NCBI RefSeq assembly: GCF_002831585.1
Contig: NZ_CP025114.1
Coordinates: 1 to 64,000, forward strand
Source of the DNA: Bradyrhizobium sp. SK17
Lineage (GTDB): Bacteria; Pseudomonadota; Alphaproteobacteria; Rhizobiales; Xanthobacteraceae
Direction of reading: 5' to 3'
DNA: 64,000 bases
The translations under genes and the position numbers were made by a program. The notes below the pieces were generated by a model that did not search any database, was not told the origin of the DNA, and worked only from the letters and a program-made list of their open reading frames with translations. This document shows, piece by piece, positions 1 to 11,263 of this stretch. Each line of letters opens with the position of its first letter. The stretch's first letter is position 1.

Positions 1-420
1 CATGGCTCGGCCGGCTGCTCGCCGCCGCGCTGCGGCGGGCGCGGGAAAGGCGCCGCTCGCACCTGCCTTGCCTCCATGACGGCCTCAAAGCGATCCCGCG
101 CGAGCGGCGGCGGCCACGCGACCGCGGCCCTCCGCCTCGCCGTTCAGTTGGAGGCGATCGCGGCGCGGCCGAGGCCGGTCTCAAGGATCACGACCGTTGG
201 CAGACTGCCCGCACCCTGCTGGCCCGCAAGCTCGCCGGCCGCCGCTCCACTCCCGGCTGCCGGCGCTGATCGACTATGTGTTGGCCCGGCCGATCGTCTC
301 GGCCGGCATGATCGCGCAGGAGCTGAGGATCACGCCACGCGCCGCCCAGGACCTGGTCGGGGAGCTCGGTCTGCGGGAGGCGACCGGCAGAGACAGGTAT
401 CGGGCGTGGGGGTGCTTTAG
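1..420 (+). pseudogene. DUF1612/HTH (RHE_PE00001-type) protein, 3' end only, frame-broken
   Basis: The window opens inside the 3' part of a gene whose product, pieced together from three frames, ends in a winged-helix-like segment (ALIDYVLARPIVSAGMIAQE, then an AAQDLVGELGLREATGR-type stretch and RYRAWG-VL). This is the C-terminus of the DUF1612/RHE_PE00001 family common on rhizobial plasmids. The reading moves from frame 3 (WLGRLLAAALRRARERR) to frame 1 (LRLAVQLEAIAA) and then to frame 2, and the natural stop TAG at 418-420 is only in frame if one G is restored in the G run near 408-413. All breaks look like single-base losses in G/C runs. Function is unknown; the HTH suggests DNA binding. 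The 5' part lies outside the window. Confidence 0.6.
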
Positions 421-529
421 ATGTCGCCTGACGATGGTGATTTGCGTTGTTTAAATCGGCAGTAACCCCATCGTGAAACGCTGCATTTGCGGTTATGATT
501 CGCCCAACAGGAGAAAGTAAAGCAGAGCC

Positions 530-1518
530 ATGGCCCGCGGGGAGTTGATGAAAAAATTGCTGGCCAGCTACGGTCGGGACGATGAGTTCCGGGCCGTAGC
601 GGAGCAAATCATCGGCGAAGAGGAAAAGAAGAACAACCGCGTGTTGGCGCGCAGCCTGCGCAAGACCCTTGAGGCCGGCCCAAGCCGGCCGAGCGGTCCG
701 AAGGCGCTTGCGCCCCTGCTTCCGTTCCCCGAAGCAGCCGCCGACTTCATCGAGCGGATTGAACCGCAGCACACGCACGATGATATCGTGCTCGGGGCGA
801 CGAACGTGCGGGTGCTGCTCGGCCTCGTCAAAGAGTTTCGCCGCGCCGACGAGATCCGGCGTCACGGCCTCAAGGTCCGATCCAAGCTTCTGTTCTGCGC
901 CCGCCGGGATGCGGCAAGACGCTGTGCGCGGAGATTTTTGCAGCCGAGCTCGGTCTGCCGCTGTTCCTCGTCAAGCTCGATAGGCTGATCTCGTCCTACC
1001 TGGGCGAGACGGCTGGCAATGTCCGCAAGATTTTCGAGTTCGCCCGGAAACAGCCCTGCGTGCTGTTCTTTGACGAGTTCGACGCGCTGGCGCGCTCGCG
1101 CGATGACTCGAGCGAGCACAATGAGCTGCGCCGTGTCGTCAACAGCCTGCTGTTGTTCATCGATCATATTCAGCCGAAGGGCTTTCTGATCGCCGCGACC
1201 AACCTTGATCAATCCCTCGATCCGGCGGTTTGGCGGCGCTTCGACGAGGTCGTCTGGTTCGACAAGCCGGATCGCGCGATGATCGCCCGCTTCCTGCGGC
1301 TCAAGTTCAAGAACATCGCGACCGCGTTCGATCCGCTGCAGCATGCGGCCGCGCTGGAGGGCTATTCCTACGCCGAGATCGAGCGCGTCTGCACCCAGGC
1401 GGTCAAGACGATGATCATCGATCGCCGTAAGCAGGTGCAGGCCCGCGACTTCAATCGCGCCTTGGAGGACGAGGCGCGCCGCCGGGCAGGACAGTCTCGC
1501 CTCGCGTCGCCGAGCTAG
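530..1518 (+). pseudogene. ietA: IetA-like AAA+ ATPase (one frameshift in Walker A)
   Basis: This is the ATPase partner of an ATPase-subtilase pair. The N-terminal half (530 to about 898) is a charged helical region with EEEKKNNRVLARSLRKTLE; the AAA core follows. Walker A reads PPGCGKT from 901 onward, Walker B is VLFFDEFDALA near 1065, and a sensor-like ATNLDQSLDP lies near 1197. The two halves are in different frames: one G lost in the run just before 901 would turn the expected GPPGCGKT into the seen break. The closest described system is ietA-ietS of Agrobacterium Ti plasmids, reported as a plasmid stability or incompatibility module and later as anti-phage. ATG 530 is used here; ATG 548 behind a GGGAG is an alternative. 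ietS follows after 7 bases. Confidence 0.72.
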
Positions 1519-1525
1519 GCGCGCC

Positions 1526-3856
1526 GTGGCCCGATACGATCACCTCGAACTCGTCCGGCTCCCGAGCAATTCGAGCGGCGCAAGCACGGCGGCGGCGGAC
1601 CGCCGCCACCGCGCGATCGCGGCCAACACACGACGAAGCTGCGCGAGGAGCTCGACACCGCGACCCAGGAACAAAGACGCCGGCGCAAGCCCGAATTTGT
1701 CGACCCATCCCTGATTCTGCGCGTGCAGATGACGGGCGCCCTGCTCGAGGAAGAGTGGGAGCGGCTCGGGCTCACGGTTCTATCGAGCGACGCGGACCGC
1801 ACGCTCGTGCTATTCGCATCGAGCGAAGACATGCGGGATTTCCGCGCGCGGCTTGACGCCTATCAGGGCGGCCCGCCCCCTGGCCAGAAGCACGCCCCCT
1901 ACGTCAACTTCGTCTCCGGGATCGAAAGCATTGGATCGGTCGAGCCGCGTGATCGGATCGGACCACGCTTGCGGAAGAAGGTTTCGCTGATGTCGAGGAT
2001 TTTGTCGCGCAGACATCCTATCTGGTGGACATCGAGCTTTGGGATCTGGGCGAACGTCGCCTCCGCGAGCGCAAGCTTGAGGATGTCATCCGCTACGTCG
2101 AGGCACGAGGTGGCGATGTCTTTGATCGCTATGTCGGCCCCTCGATCAGCATGTTTCGCGCGCGCCTGACAGGCGAACTGCTGCGCACGCTGCTGACGAT
2201 CGAGGAAATCGCGGCGATCGACCTTCCGCCAGCGCCGGACGTGACGACGGCGGAGGCGCTCGACATGGTCCTGGCGGACGCGCCGCCTCTGAACGCGCTT
2301 GGCGATGACGCGCCGCTCATCGGCATCATCGATAGCGGCGTCAACGATCACCCGTTCCTGGCCGATGTCATCGCCGGTGCGATTGCCGTTCCTGCTGACC
2401 TCGGCACTGCCGACGTCTGGGGGCATGGGACCCGTGTTGCCGGCGTCGCGGTGTTGGCGACCTGCGCGCGCAGCTCGACGCCGGCGCCCTGCAACGCGGG
2501 GCGTATCTGTGCGGCGAAGGTCGTGAATGACCGTGGCGAGTTCGACGATCGTCGTCTTGTCCCTTCCCAGATGCGCGAAGCGATCACGACGCTGAATCAG
2601 CGTTTCGGCTGTCGCGTCTTCGTGATTGCGCTTGCCGACCGCCGGCGGGTGTTCGACGGCGGCAAGGTCGGAACATGGGCTGCCACGCTCGACGAATTGG
2701 CGCGCGAGCTCGACGTCGTCATCGTCGTCTCGGCCGGAAACCGCAGTCCGCGCGGCGGCAATCGCCTTGAGCAGGCGGTGACCGAATATCCGCGCTATCT
2801 TCTGGAGGACGCGAACCGGTTCTTCGAGCCGGCCGGCGCCCTGAACGTCATCACCGTCGGCGCACTCGCGCATGGCGAGGGTCTCGATCCCGACCGCGCC
2901 GACGATGTCCGCGTCCGCCCGATCACGCGGCTGCATGAGCCGGCGCCGTTCTCGCGGATCGGGCCGGGTCCGGGCGGCGCCACGAAGCCGGACGTCATGG
3001 AGATTGGCGGTACGCTGATCTTCGATCCAGTGGTCGCGCGGCTGCGGGGAGGGAGGATGTCGGCAGCGCGGGCGTTCTGACCCTCTATCACAGCTTTCTC
3101 GATCGCCTGTTCACCGCGGGTCGGGCACGTCCTATGCCGCTCGCGGGTCGCCTTCAGCGCCGCGCAGATCCTGACACGCTTCCCGCAGGCCTCAGCCAAT
3201 CTCGTCCGCGCGCTCATTGTCGGATCCGCAGAAATCCCACAGCCGGCACAAGAGCGGCTTCAACTGCTGGGCAGCGACGCTATCCGCGCAGTCTGCGGGC
3301 ACGGTCTTGTCGATCTGGAACGCGCCGCGTTCTCCGATGACGCGCGCGTCACCCTCTATGCCGAGGATCAGCTCGCTCTCGATCATTTTGCCGTCTATCG
3401 GATTCCGATCCCGGAAGCGTTTCAGGCAGGAAACGGCGAGCGCTGCATTCGCGTGACGCTGGCGTTCGACCCACCGGTGCGTCATACGCGCACCGACTAT
3501 GCCGGGGTCGGCATGAGTTTTCGCCTGGTTCGCGGCTGTCAGCCGGACCTGATCTTCGATCATTATCGCAAGCGTGAGCAGGATGATGGTCCGTTCCCTG
3601 AACTTGCAGCGCGATACAATTGCAATCTCGTTCCCGGCCACAGCTACGTGAGAAAGGAACGGTCCAGCGCGCGACCGTGACGTTCAAACGCGGTGTCGAA
3701 GAATACGGCGACAGCTACTATCTCGTGGTGCGCTGCGAGAGCGGCTGGGCGACGCATGTCGATCGTCAGCAATTCGCGGTCGTCGTCGAACTACTTCACA
3801 AGGCCGAAGTGCAGCTCTACGAGCGCGTGCGGCAGCGGGTCAGGGTCCAGGCTTAG
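1526..3856 (+). pseudogene. ietS: IetS-like S8 subtilase (about six frameshifts)
   Basis: Reassembled over frames this encodes a subtilisin-family serine protease of roughly 780 residues. The catalytic Asp is in LIGIIDSGVNDHPF (about 2317), the His in GHGTRVAGVAV (about 2423), the oxyanion Asn region in VVSAGNRSP (about 2729), and the Ser in GTSYAA (about 3128), the last readable only after restoring a G. Apparent single-base losses fall near 1564, 1972, 3049, 3123, 3153 and 3640, nearly all in G or C runs, with no unrelated nonsense codons between them. Start is GTG 1526, just downstream of ietA, so the two are one operon. The family is paired with an AAA ATPase that restrains or directs the protease. 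As written no full protein can be made; a sequencing artefact is plausible. Confidence 0.72.
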
Positions 3857-3881
3857 CGTTCGTCCTGTTCTAGTGGCGGAT

Positions 3882-4079
3882 TTATAGTTTCACTTCGTCC
3901 GGCCGCTTGCCATGCACCCGCTCGATCAGGTCATTCCGTTTGACGTTTTCGATCAGGAGATTTCGCGTTTGAACACTTTGCTCGATACGTTTGGCATCGC
4001 GATCCCAGACGGCGCCAATATACTGATCAATAAGGCGCGAAGCGCACGGCACGGGAGGGGGCGCTAATTGCTGGTTCAT
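3882..4079 (-). CDS. possible small protein, 65 residues
   Basis: A short minus-strand frame between ietS and the AddB-like gene encodes a mostly helical, charged peptide (LIDQYIGAVWDRDAKRIEQ ... ERVHGKRPDEVKL) without membrane or signal segment. Its start (4079) overlaps the proposed TTG start of the AddB-like gene on the other strand. Composition looks more protein-like than the other shadow frames nearby, but no family is recognised and no clear ribosome site was seen. It could equally be a fragment of a longer lost gene. Confidence 0.25.
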   Translation of the reverse strand: MNQQLAPPPVPCASRLIDQYIGAVWDRDAKRIEQSVQTRNLLIENVKRNDLIERVHGKRPDEVKL

Positions 4080-6679
4080 ACTGAGGTTGTCGATGGACCC
4101 TTGGCATTGCGAATGCGACGCCTCAATGCCGCACGCGACCAAGCCATCGGCCGTCAGATCCTGACACTCCCTCTTCTCGCGGCTCGGCTCGCGGGTGGGT
4201 TCATCGCACCGGCGACGCAGGAAATCTTGTATCCGGCCATAAGGCAGGCGCTCGAGGCGGGCGGATACGAGGATATCGACAAGGTTTGCCAACTGCCGGG
4301 GATGCCGGCGGCTGTGCTGTCCGCGCTTCGAGACTGGTGGGACGTGGAGGCCCCAGGCTCGTTGCCCGACAACGCTCGCCTCAGAGACTTCACTTTACTC
4401 GAGCGCCGCGTGCGAGGCGCGCTGCCGGCCGGCATGCTGTCCCCACCCGATCTGGTAAGAGCAGCCCTGGAGAGACTTCACTTTGCCCCGAAGTTAGTCG
4501 GCGCGATCACCATTCAAGGCGTTCCCGGCGTCAAACCCGTATGGCGTCCGCTCTTGCAGGCCCTCTGCGAGGCGGTGCCGGTCCGATGGATTGGATCACA
4601 ACACAGCGGGCGCGCCTGGTTCGCCGGAGAGATTGAGACATACCCCACAGGGGCGGCGTTGCTCCTCTCCGCTGATCTCTGTGCCGATCCACGAAGTGAA
4701 GTGAGAGAGGCGTTGCGCTGGGCGCGCGCGCTTGTGACGGCCGGAAAAGCCTCTCCCAATGAGATCGCCATCTCGGCGGCTTCGCCAACTGCGTGGGACG
4801 ACGCGTTTCTGGTTCTTTCGCGCGAGGCGGGGCTTCCCGTGCACTTCACACACGGCATTCCGGCTCTAGCGACCCGCGAAGGACAGGCCTGTGCTGCACT
4901 CGCGGACATCCTGTTACGCGGGCTGTCGCAAGACCGCGTGAGGCTCCTGTTTGCCCGTCTGCCGCGCAGTCCGGCCAAAGATAACCTGCCCGGCGACTGG
5001 ACCAAAGGGTTGCGGCGGAGCGCCGCGCTGACGAGCCCGGGACTTTGGCGGCACGCTCTCGAGCAGGCGCGGGGAGAGCGGACAGACGGCGATCTCGCGG
5101 AACGCGCACTGTTGCCAATTCTGGATGACTTGGCTTGCGGCATCGCGGCTGCCGACGCGGTCGGGCGCCGTCTGTTGAGGGGACCTACAATGACTTTGTG
5201 GCGCGACGCGTTGCGTATGGCGCCCCCGCAGGCCATCGAGCTCTCGTTGCAGGCGCTGCGCATTGCGGACGGGCGTGAACCCGGAAACTCGATCGCGTGG
5301 GGACCTGCAGGTCACCTAGCGGCAGCCCCTCGCGCGCATGTACGCCTCATTGGGCTTGACGCAAACGCGTGGCCGAGACGGTCGAGCGAAAACCCGATCT
5401 TGCCGCAGCACCTGCTGGGACACATCAGACTTCCGTCTGCGGAAGCGGGCCAAAACGACCAGGCGATGCATGACATCATCATCGATCAATCTCAGAGTTA
5501 TACGCTTTCACGCGCTTACAGGAGTGCGACGGGCTCTCTGCAAGCAGCCAGTACCTTGTGGCGGAGGGATAAGGAGCGCGTCGTCGGGCGTAGCGCAATC
5601 CCCGCGCATGCCTTCAGCGAGAGCGATCGTCTCTATGCCCGCCCGACCGATGCCGGGAAGGACCCGCAAGTGCGCGCAAGTCGGGCCTGCTGGCGGGCCT
5701 GGTGGGAAAGCGAGCAGCTCACCGCGCACGACGGGCGGATCCGTCCCGACCATCCGCTTATCGTCGACGCCCTCGCGGAAATTCAATCCACGACGTCTCT
5801 CCATCGGCTTCTGTGCGATCCGCTGGGGTTCGTCTGGGAATACGCGCTTCACTGGCGCCAGCCAAACCTCGACCCTCAGCCGCTCGCGCTCGACCATCGC
5901 GCGTTTGGCGAACTCGTCCACTCCCTCATCGGAGGCGTGCTGCGCGACGGTTTGCCTCGAAACGCCGACGAGATCGGGATCGCTCTGGACCGAGAGGCGG
6001 CGCGTCTCGCCGACGCGTGGCCGATCATTAGGGCCGTTCCACCCGGCCTTCTTTGGGGCCATACAATAGCGATGGCCCACGAGCGTGCGCTGCGAGGCCT
6101 CACAGAAGCTCTGGGCGAACAGCGCGGCGTGACCTGGACAGAGCTTTCCTTCGGCGAGCCAAGCGACGCGCCTCACCCGTGGACCACACTCGCACCCGTC
6201 CCGATCGGGCAGACCGGCGTTTCCTTCCGGGAAGGATTGATCGACTCGACGAGGATGCGGGGCGTGGCGCTGCGATCATCACTGACTACAAGGTCGGGAC
6301 AGCGCCTGAGCGAAAAAAACCGATCGCGTTCGATCGCGGCGCTGAACTTCAGCGCGTCTTCTACGCCCTTGCGGTGCGGTCCCTGCTTCCAGAGCTCCGG
6401 AGCGTGAGCTCGCAGTTGACGTACCTCAAGCACGACCCCGCGCGCACCCTAAGCCTGACAAACGAGGAGCTTGAGAAGGCCATTGAGCAGGCGGTTGGGT
6501 TCACCGACGCGGGCGCTCGCCTGCAACGCAGTGGCGAGATCGCGCCTGGATCGGCGCCGGCATTCTTCGACTCGCTCTCCGTTGCCCTGCCGGCGGACCT
6601 GGACTCGTATCGCCGTGTGAAGCGTCGTTCGTTTGCTCAGGCAAACGGTGCGCTCGACAAGCTTTGGAGCAGCCAGTGA
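4068..6679 (+). pseudogene. AddB-like PD-(D/E)XK nuclease, one frameshift
   Basis: About 870 residues in two frames. The first part (4068 to about 6229) is a helicase-like but Walker-poor region as in AddB. The RecB/Cas4-type nuclease is C-terminal: a FGELVHSLIGG box with the conserved His, then GRIDRLDEDAG and AAIITDYKVG, supplying the Asp and the Asp-x-Lys of the active site. Loss of one G near 6229 (TTCCGG followed by GAAGG) moves the reading from frame 3 to frame 2, cutting the nuclease motifs off. The four-cysteine Fe-S signature of classical AddB is not evident; only one Cys (CDPLGFVWEY) was found. TTG 4068 is the longest start; ATG 4113 is an alternative. The stop overlaps the next gene by GTGA, so it is coupled to the AddA-like helicase. 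Confidence 0.65.
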
Positions 6680-9600
6680 GCGTGCCCGACTTCGACGCCC
6701 GCCGGCGGGCACTTACTGATTTCAAATCCAACATGCTGGTTGAGGCCGCGGCTGGCACCGGCAAGACGTCGTTGATGGCCGCCCGCGTCGCAATGATGAT
6801 CGCGACGGGAATTGATCCTGCAAAGATCGCCGCGATCACCTTCACCGAGCCGGCGGCGAGTGAGCTCGAGGCGCGTATACGCTGGACCATCGACGAGCTC
6901 CGCAATGGCCGGCTGCCTCCCGCGCTCTCGGGGGTTCTCTCGCTGCCCTTAGGCGAAGCGATGCGTGCGCAGCTCGCTTCGGCCACCCCACGCATCGGGG
7001 AGATAACGGCAACGACGATTCACGGCTTTTGCCAAGCCATCCTTCGTTCGCACGGGATCGACGCGGCGCTTGACCCTGGTTCACGCGTGGTCGACGAGAC
7101 CATTGCCGATGCCCTCTTTGATGAAGTGCTTGCGGCTTGGCTCAAGGAGATGCTGGCGCGTGGTGACGAGCAGGACGGTCCGGTTGCTGTTCTTGCGAAG
7201 GACGATCCACTGGGCGTGGTTGAGCGGATCCGTGAGCTTGCCGACCTTCGGCGAAAGCATCGCAGCGCGACCGTGCCAGCCCCGGATTTCTCAACACGGC
7301 CGGACCGCACTTTCGCGGACGCCGTTACGGCGTTTTCTCGCTGGCACGCCGCGGGACCCGGAGAAACGTGGACAGCTGATCTCATCGCAGATCTCGACCG
7401 CCTTGTTGCGTTCTTCGACGGCGATCACGCGAAGGCCGAATTCTCCGTGCTCTGGCGACTGACTCAGCCACCGCGCATAAGCATGATGCGACAGAAAAGC
7501 ATCGACCTGCTGCCCTACGACAGGACGCGCTTCTGGAGACAGGCGCTCGGAGAAGCGGACGGGCGCCGTCGCGGACAGGAAGCAACCGAACACTTCGAAA
7601 CGGTACAGACGGCTTACCGGACACTGATCGGCGCCATTGCGCAAAGCCTCGTACATGAACTAGCTGCGCACCTAAGCGGAGTGATCGACGCCTACGATCG
7701 GCGCAAGCGCGAGGCGGCCGTCCTCGACTTTGATGACTTGCTGCGACAGGCGCGAGCGCTGATCTGCGAAAATGCTGATATTCGCGCCTGGCTCGCTGGC
7801 CGGTACGCGTATCTGCTGGTCGATGAATTCCAGGACACCGACCCCGTGCAGGCCGAAATCGTATTTTGTATAGCCGCGCTGTCGCAGCCCGAGACTTGGA
7901 GCAGCGCCGTTTTGCGGCCCGGAGCGCTGTTCCTGGTCGGTGATCCCAAACAGGCGATCTATCGCTTTCGCGGCGCTGACGTTGAGTCCTACGCGCTCGC
8001 CAAGTCCGTCATTGCAAAGGCCAAGAATGGCTGCCTGCTAGCGGTCACCGCGAATTTCAGGTCCCGCCCGGAGATTATCGCGCACGTCAATCGCGTGTTC
8101 CAAGATGTTCTCGAGAAGACAGGACAGCCGGGATTCGTGCCGCTCGCTCCGACCCTTGAACTGCCGCCACTACCTTTCGCCGCGGCCGCGAAACTGACAA
8201 TCGACGTTCCGCGGGACGCGAACGCCGAGGAACAGCGCGAAGCGGAAGCGTCCGCCGTCGCAGAGCTGTGCGCGCGCTTGATTGGTGCCCTGCCAATCTG
8301 CGGGCCGGATGGGATAGAGCGATATTTGCGCGCAGGCGACATTGCGTTGCTCGCGCCTACACACACGGACCTCTGGCGCTATGAACGCGCCCTCGAAGGA
8401 CGGCGCATCGCGGTGGCGTCCCAGGCAGGTCACGCGCTGTTCCGGCGCCAGGAGCTTCAGGACATTCTCGTCCTGATCCGCGCGATCGCGGATCCGCTGG
8501 ACACGTTGGCTTTCGGCGCTCTCATGCGAGGCCCGGTTGTCGGGCTGCGTGACGAAGACCTTCTCGATATCACGGCGGCGCTTTCTCCCGACCAGGACGG
8601 TCGTCGGCGCTTCCAGCTACGGACGCCGTCGGACGAGGTAAGTCATCCCCTGGCAAGAGACATCCTGGTAAAGCTTCAGGCACTTCACCGCCTTGCCGCG
8701 GAACTCACGCCGATGCAGCTCGTCGCCTTCGCGATAGAGCGCTTGAACTTGCGAGTGATTATGGCGGCACGGCACGGCCAGCGGAACGCGCGCGCGCTCG
8801 CGAACCTTGACGCCATCGTCGAACTCGCCAGGCCCTACAATGTTGCTGGCCTGCGCGCCCTCGCGCTCGATCTCCAACGCGGATGGCAGAGCAAGCGCCG
8901 GCATCCAGAAGGAAGGGTCGATGCGTCCGAGGATTCGGTGGAGATCGTCACGATGCACAGCGCCAAGGGTCTGGAATGGCCCGTCGTCATCACGGTGAAT
9001 TCTTCAACCCGCTTCAAGCCTCAGGACCAGTTTGTCTATCGGCAATCCGACGATACGATCCACTGGGTCGTCGGGGGCATCGAGCCGCCCGCACTTGCGG
9101 CAGCCCGCGAAGAGGAGGAGTTTCGCGAGGCACGGCAGCGGGAAAGGCTTTGGTATGTCGCGACGACGCGCGCCTGCGATCTGCTGGTGATCCCCGAACT
9201 GCCGGGCGCACCCTCACGCTCATGGTCGAGAGTGATGAATCTCGGGCAAAAGGAACTTCCCGAGATCCAACCTGACATGTTGCCTGAGCCCGTCCCGAGC
9301 GCTGTGCAGCCCGTCGCCAATGATCAGTCTGAGACCATATTTGCGGCCGAAGGCGAGAGACTGGCCGGTGCTTCGCCGTCGATCATATGGGATCGTCCGA
9401 GCGAACGCGACGCGGATCGCAGCGCCGAGATTGTGGACGCGTTCGTTGTCGACGACGCGTCTCATGCGCTGCCGGAAATAGATGGTGCCGGGGCGCTGCG
9501 CGGTACGATCTTGCACAAGCTTATGGAAGAGCTCCTGACTGGCGAGCTTGGCTCGTTCCGAGACCATGCGGCAGCACGCGCGACCGAGCTACTCGCGCAG

Positions 9601-9963
9601 CTACAATCGAACGTGCACGACGAGAGGGATGAAGGGGGCCCCGACGCGCTCGAAATGGCGGAGACGGCCCTGCGCACTTTGGCTCTTCCTGAACTCGCAC
9701 CCTTTCTCGGACAACTAATTCCTGAAATCCCGCTCTGGGCGGCAAACCCGCCGCACTACCTCGTCGGACGCGCAGACGCGGCGGTCGTCGAGGGAGAGCG
9801 CATTGCGCTCGTCATCGACTGGAAGTCGGACGTGAACCCCACGGCGGCGGCACACAGTGCGCATGCGGCGCAGCTGCGCGACTATATCCGCGTCACAGGC
9901 GCCGAGCGGGGCGCTATCGTCTACATGTCCGCAGCGCAAGTGTCCTGGATTGAACCTACCTAG
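6676..9963 (+). CDS. AddA/RecB-like UvrD helicase-nuclease
   Basis: A superfamily 1 helicase with a C-terminal nuclease. Walker A is VEAAAGTGKTSLMAAR (about residue 23), motif Ia TFTEPAASEL, motif II LLVDEFQDTDPVQ (about residue 375), motif III VGDPKQAIYRFRGAD, motif V/VI in VEIVTMHSAKGLEWPVV and RLWYVATTRACDLL. The end holds a RecB-type PD-(D/E)XK box: GTILHKLMEELL, YLVGRADAAV and ALVIDWKSD. Start is chosen at GTG 6676 because it overlaps the preceding stop (GTGA); TTG 6664 is also possible. Length (1095 residues) is near that of AddA. The pair probably unwinds and degrades DNA ends; its place between ietAS and Gabija suggests a defence rather than a housekeeping recombination role, which is inference. 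Confidence 0.85.
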   Translation: MSVPDFDARRRALTDFKSNMLVEAAAGTGKTSLMAARVAMMIATGIDPAKIAAITFTEPAASELEARIRWTIDELRNGRLPPALSGVLSLPLGEAMRAQLASATPRIGEITATTIHGFCQAILRSHGIDAALDPGSRVVDETIADALFDEVLAAWLKEMLARGDEQDGPVAVLAKDDPLGVVERIRELADLRRKHRSATVPAPDFSTRPDRTFADAVTAFSRWHAAGPGETWTADLIADLDRLVAFFDGDHAKAEFSVLWRLTQPPRISMMRQKSIDLLPYDRTRFWRQALGEADGRRRGQEATEHFETVQTAYRTLIGAIAQSLVHELAAHLSGVIDAYDRRKREAAVLDFDDLLRQARALICENADIRAWLAGRYAYLLVDEFQDTDPVQAEIVFCIAALSQPETWSSAVLRPGALFLVGDPKQAIYRFRGADVESYALAKSVIAKAKNGCLLAVTANFRSRPEIIAHVNRVFQDVLEKTGQPGFVPLAPTLELPPLPFAAAAKLTIDVPRDANAEEQREAEASAVAELCARLIGALPICGPDGIERYLRAGDIALLAPTHTDLWRYERALEGRRIAVASQAGHALFRRQELQDILVLIRAIADPLDTLAFGALMRGPVVGLRDEDLLDITAALSPDQDGRRRFQLRTPSDEVSHPLARDILVKLQALHRLAAELTPMQLVAFAIERLNLRVIMAARHGQRNARALANLDAIVELARPYNVAGLRALALDLQRGWQSKRRHPEGRVDASEDSVEIVTMHSAKGLEWPVVITVNSSTRFKPQDQFVYRQSDDTIHWVVGGIEPPALAAAREEEEFREARQRERLWYVATTRACDLLVIPELPGAPSRSWSRVMNLGQKELPEIQPDMLPEPVPSAVQPVANDQSETIFAAEGERLAGASPSIIWDRPSERDADRSAEIVDAFVVDDASHALPEIDGAGALRGTILHKLMEELLTGELGSFRDHAAARATELLAQLQSNVHDERDEGGPDALEMAETALRTLALPELAPFLGQLIPEIPLWAANPPHYLVGRADAAVVEGERIALVIDWKSDVNPTAAAHSAHAAQLRDYIRVTGAERGAIVYMSAAQVSWIEPT

Positions 9964-11263
9964 CGCGCTCACCAGGGCGGATTGAGAATCGGCGAGGGCG
10001 AGCAAACCAAAACCCCGCGCGACCCACGGGTCATCGCGACGTAGAGATTGCGCGCGTTGAGAGCGCCGGCATTGAGAACAACCGAGATGTCGGCTTCGAG
10101 ACCTTTCAGGAGCAGGGTGCTTCCGACGGAACGCCTGGCGAGGGGCCGGCCGATGAGCCGAGATTGTTCTCGGATCGTCACCGTCGCCTCTCGGAACGAG
10201 GGTCCGCCGGGAGAGGCTGCAAGTTGCAGAGCCCGCTGGGCTGCTGCCAGCACGGCGGGACGGTAGCACCGAACCCCACCCGCGCGGTTGATGGCGGTGA
10301 GAAGATCCGAGACCTCTGCAAACGACCGCGACGCTTCAAACCTCACGGCCGTTTCCTCGATACCGGAAAGGGCCCGTCCGAGTTTACCAGCATGAGCTGC
10401 CGCAACCGACCGCACGAGGTCGTCTGCGGAAAAGGCGCTCATCAAGTTCTCTGCAAAATCGGCCACGACGGAGAGCGCTTCGGGTTTCGCGAGGTCGAGC
10501 GTACCGCCAAAATCCGTAAGATCGCGCAGGTCCACAGCCTCGACCGTCACGGCTCCCGCGACTTGGCGGGCGAAACGACGCTGTCCGCGAGGGTCCGTGC
10601 TGTCACCGATGATCAAAACCTTCGTCTCGCCCGGCGCGTCCACCGCGGCTGCCGCTTGCCGCAGCGCATCGTCCTGGCGACCATCGAGTTGAATCCACCG
10701 GACACTGCCAGGTGCTGTCCGAAGGTCGATCGGCCTGCCTGCCGCTAGGTCAGGTCGTATCGACAGCAACCACTTACCTAAATCGTGCGCCCCTGCGTTG
10801 TTCCATCTCCACGGAGTCACAAGTTCTCCGACAATCGGGAAAAACGACACCACGTCCGCCTGCCAATCTGCCAACGGGTCGGCGCCGAATCCAAAGATAG
10901 ACTGAAACGGATCTCCGACGATGGCGGTGGGTAGACTTTGAGCCAACCAGGTTACAAGGGCGTGCTGGCGGATCGAACAGTCCTGGTACTCATCGACAAA
11001 TAAGCATCGGAAATTGGCGGCGAGAACGTCATGAAGGTGCCCGGCGGCAACCAGGCGCGCTGCCGTGTCACGGATGGCTTCGTAGTTCGGCCGGGCGCCA
11101 GTTACGATTCGCGGATCGTGTCCCGCGCGTTGCGGAAACGTAGAAATCAGCCTGATCGCGAAGCCGTCGAGTGTCGTGGCGCGGTAAACACTCGGCTTCA
11201 CGCCCGCCCTTTCCAGGCGGCCTCGGAGCGCGGCGACCCCGGCGTTGGTGTGTGTCAGCACTA

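Noticed and set aside
1899..2936. Long minus-strand frame of 345 codons opposite ietS
   Set aside because: Arg/Asp-rich shadow of the subtilase gene; the plus strand carries the catalytic motifs.
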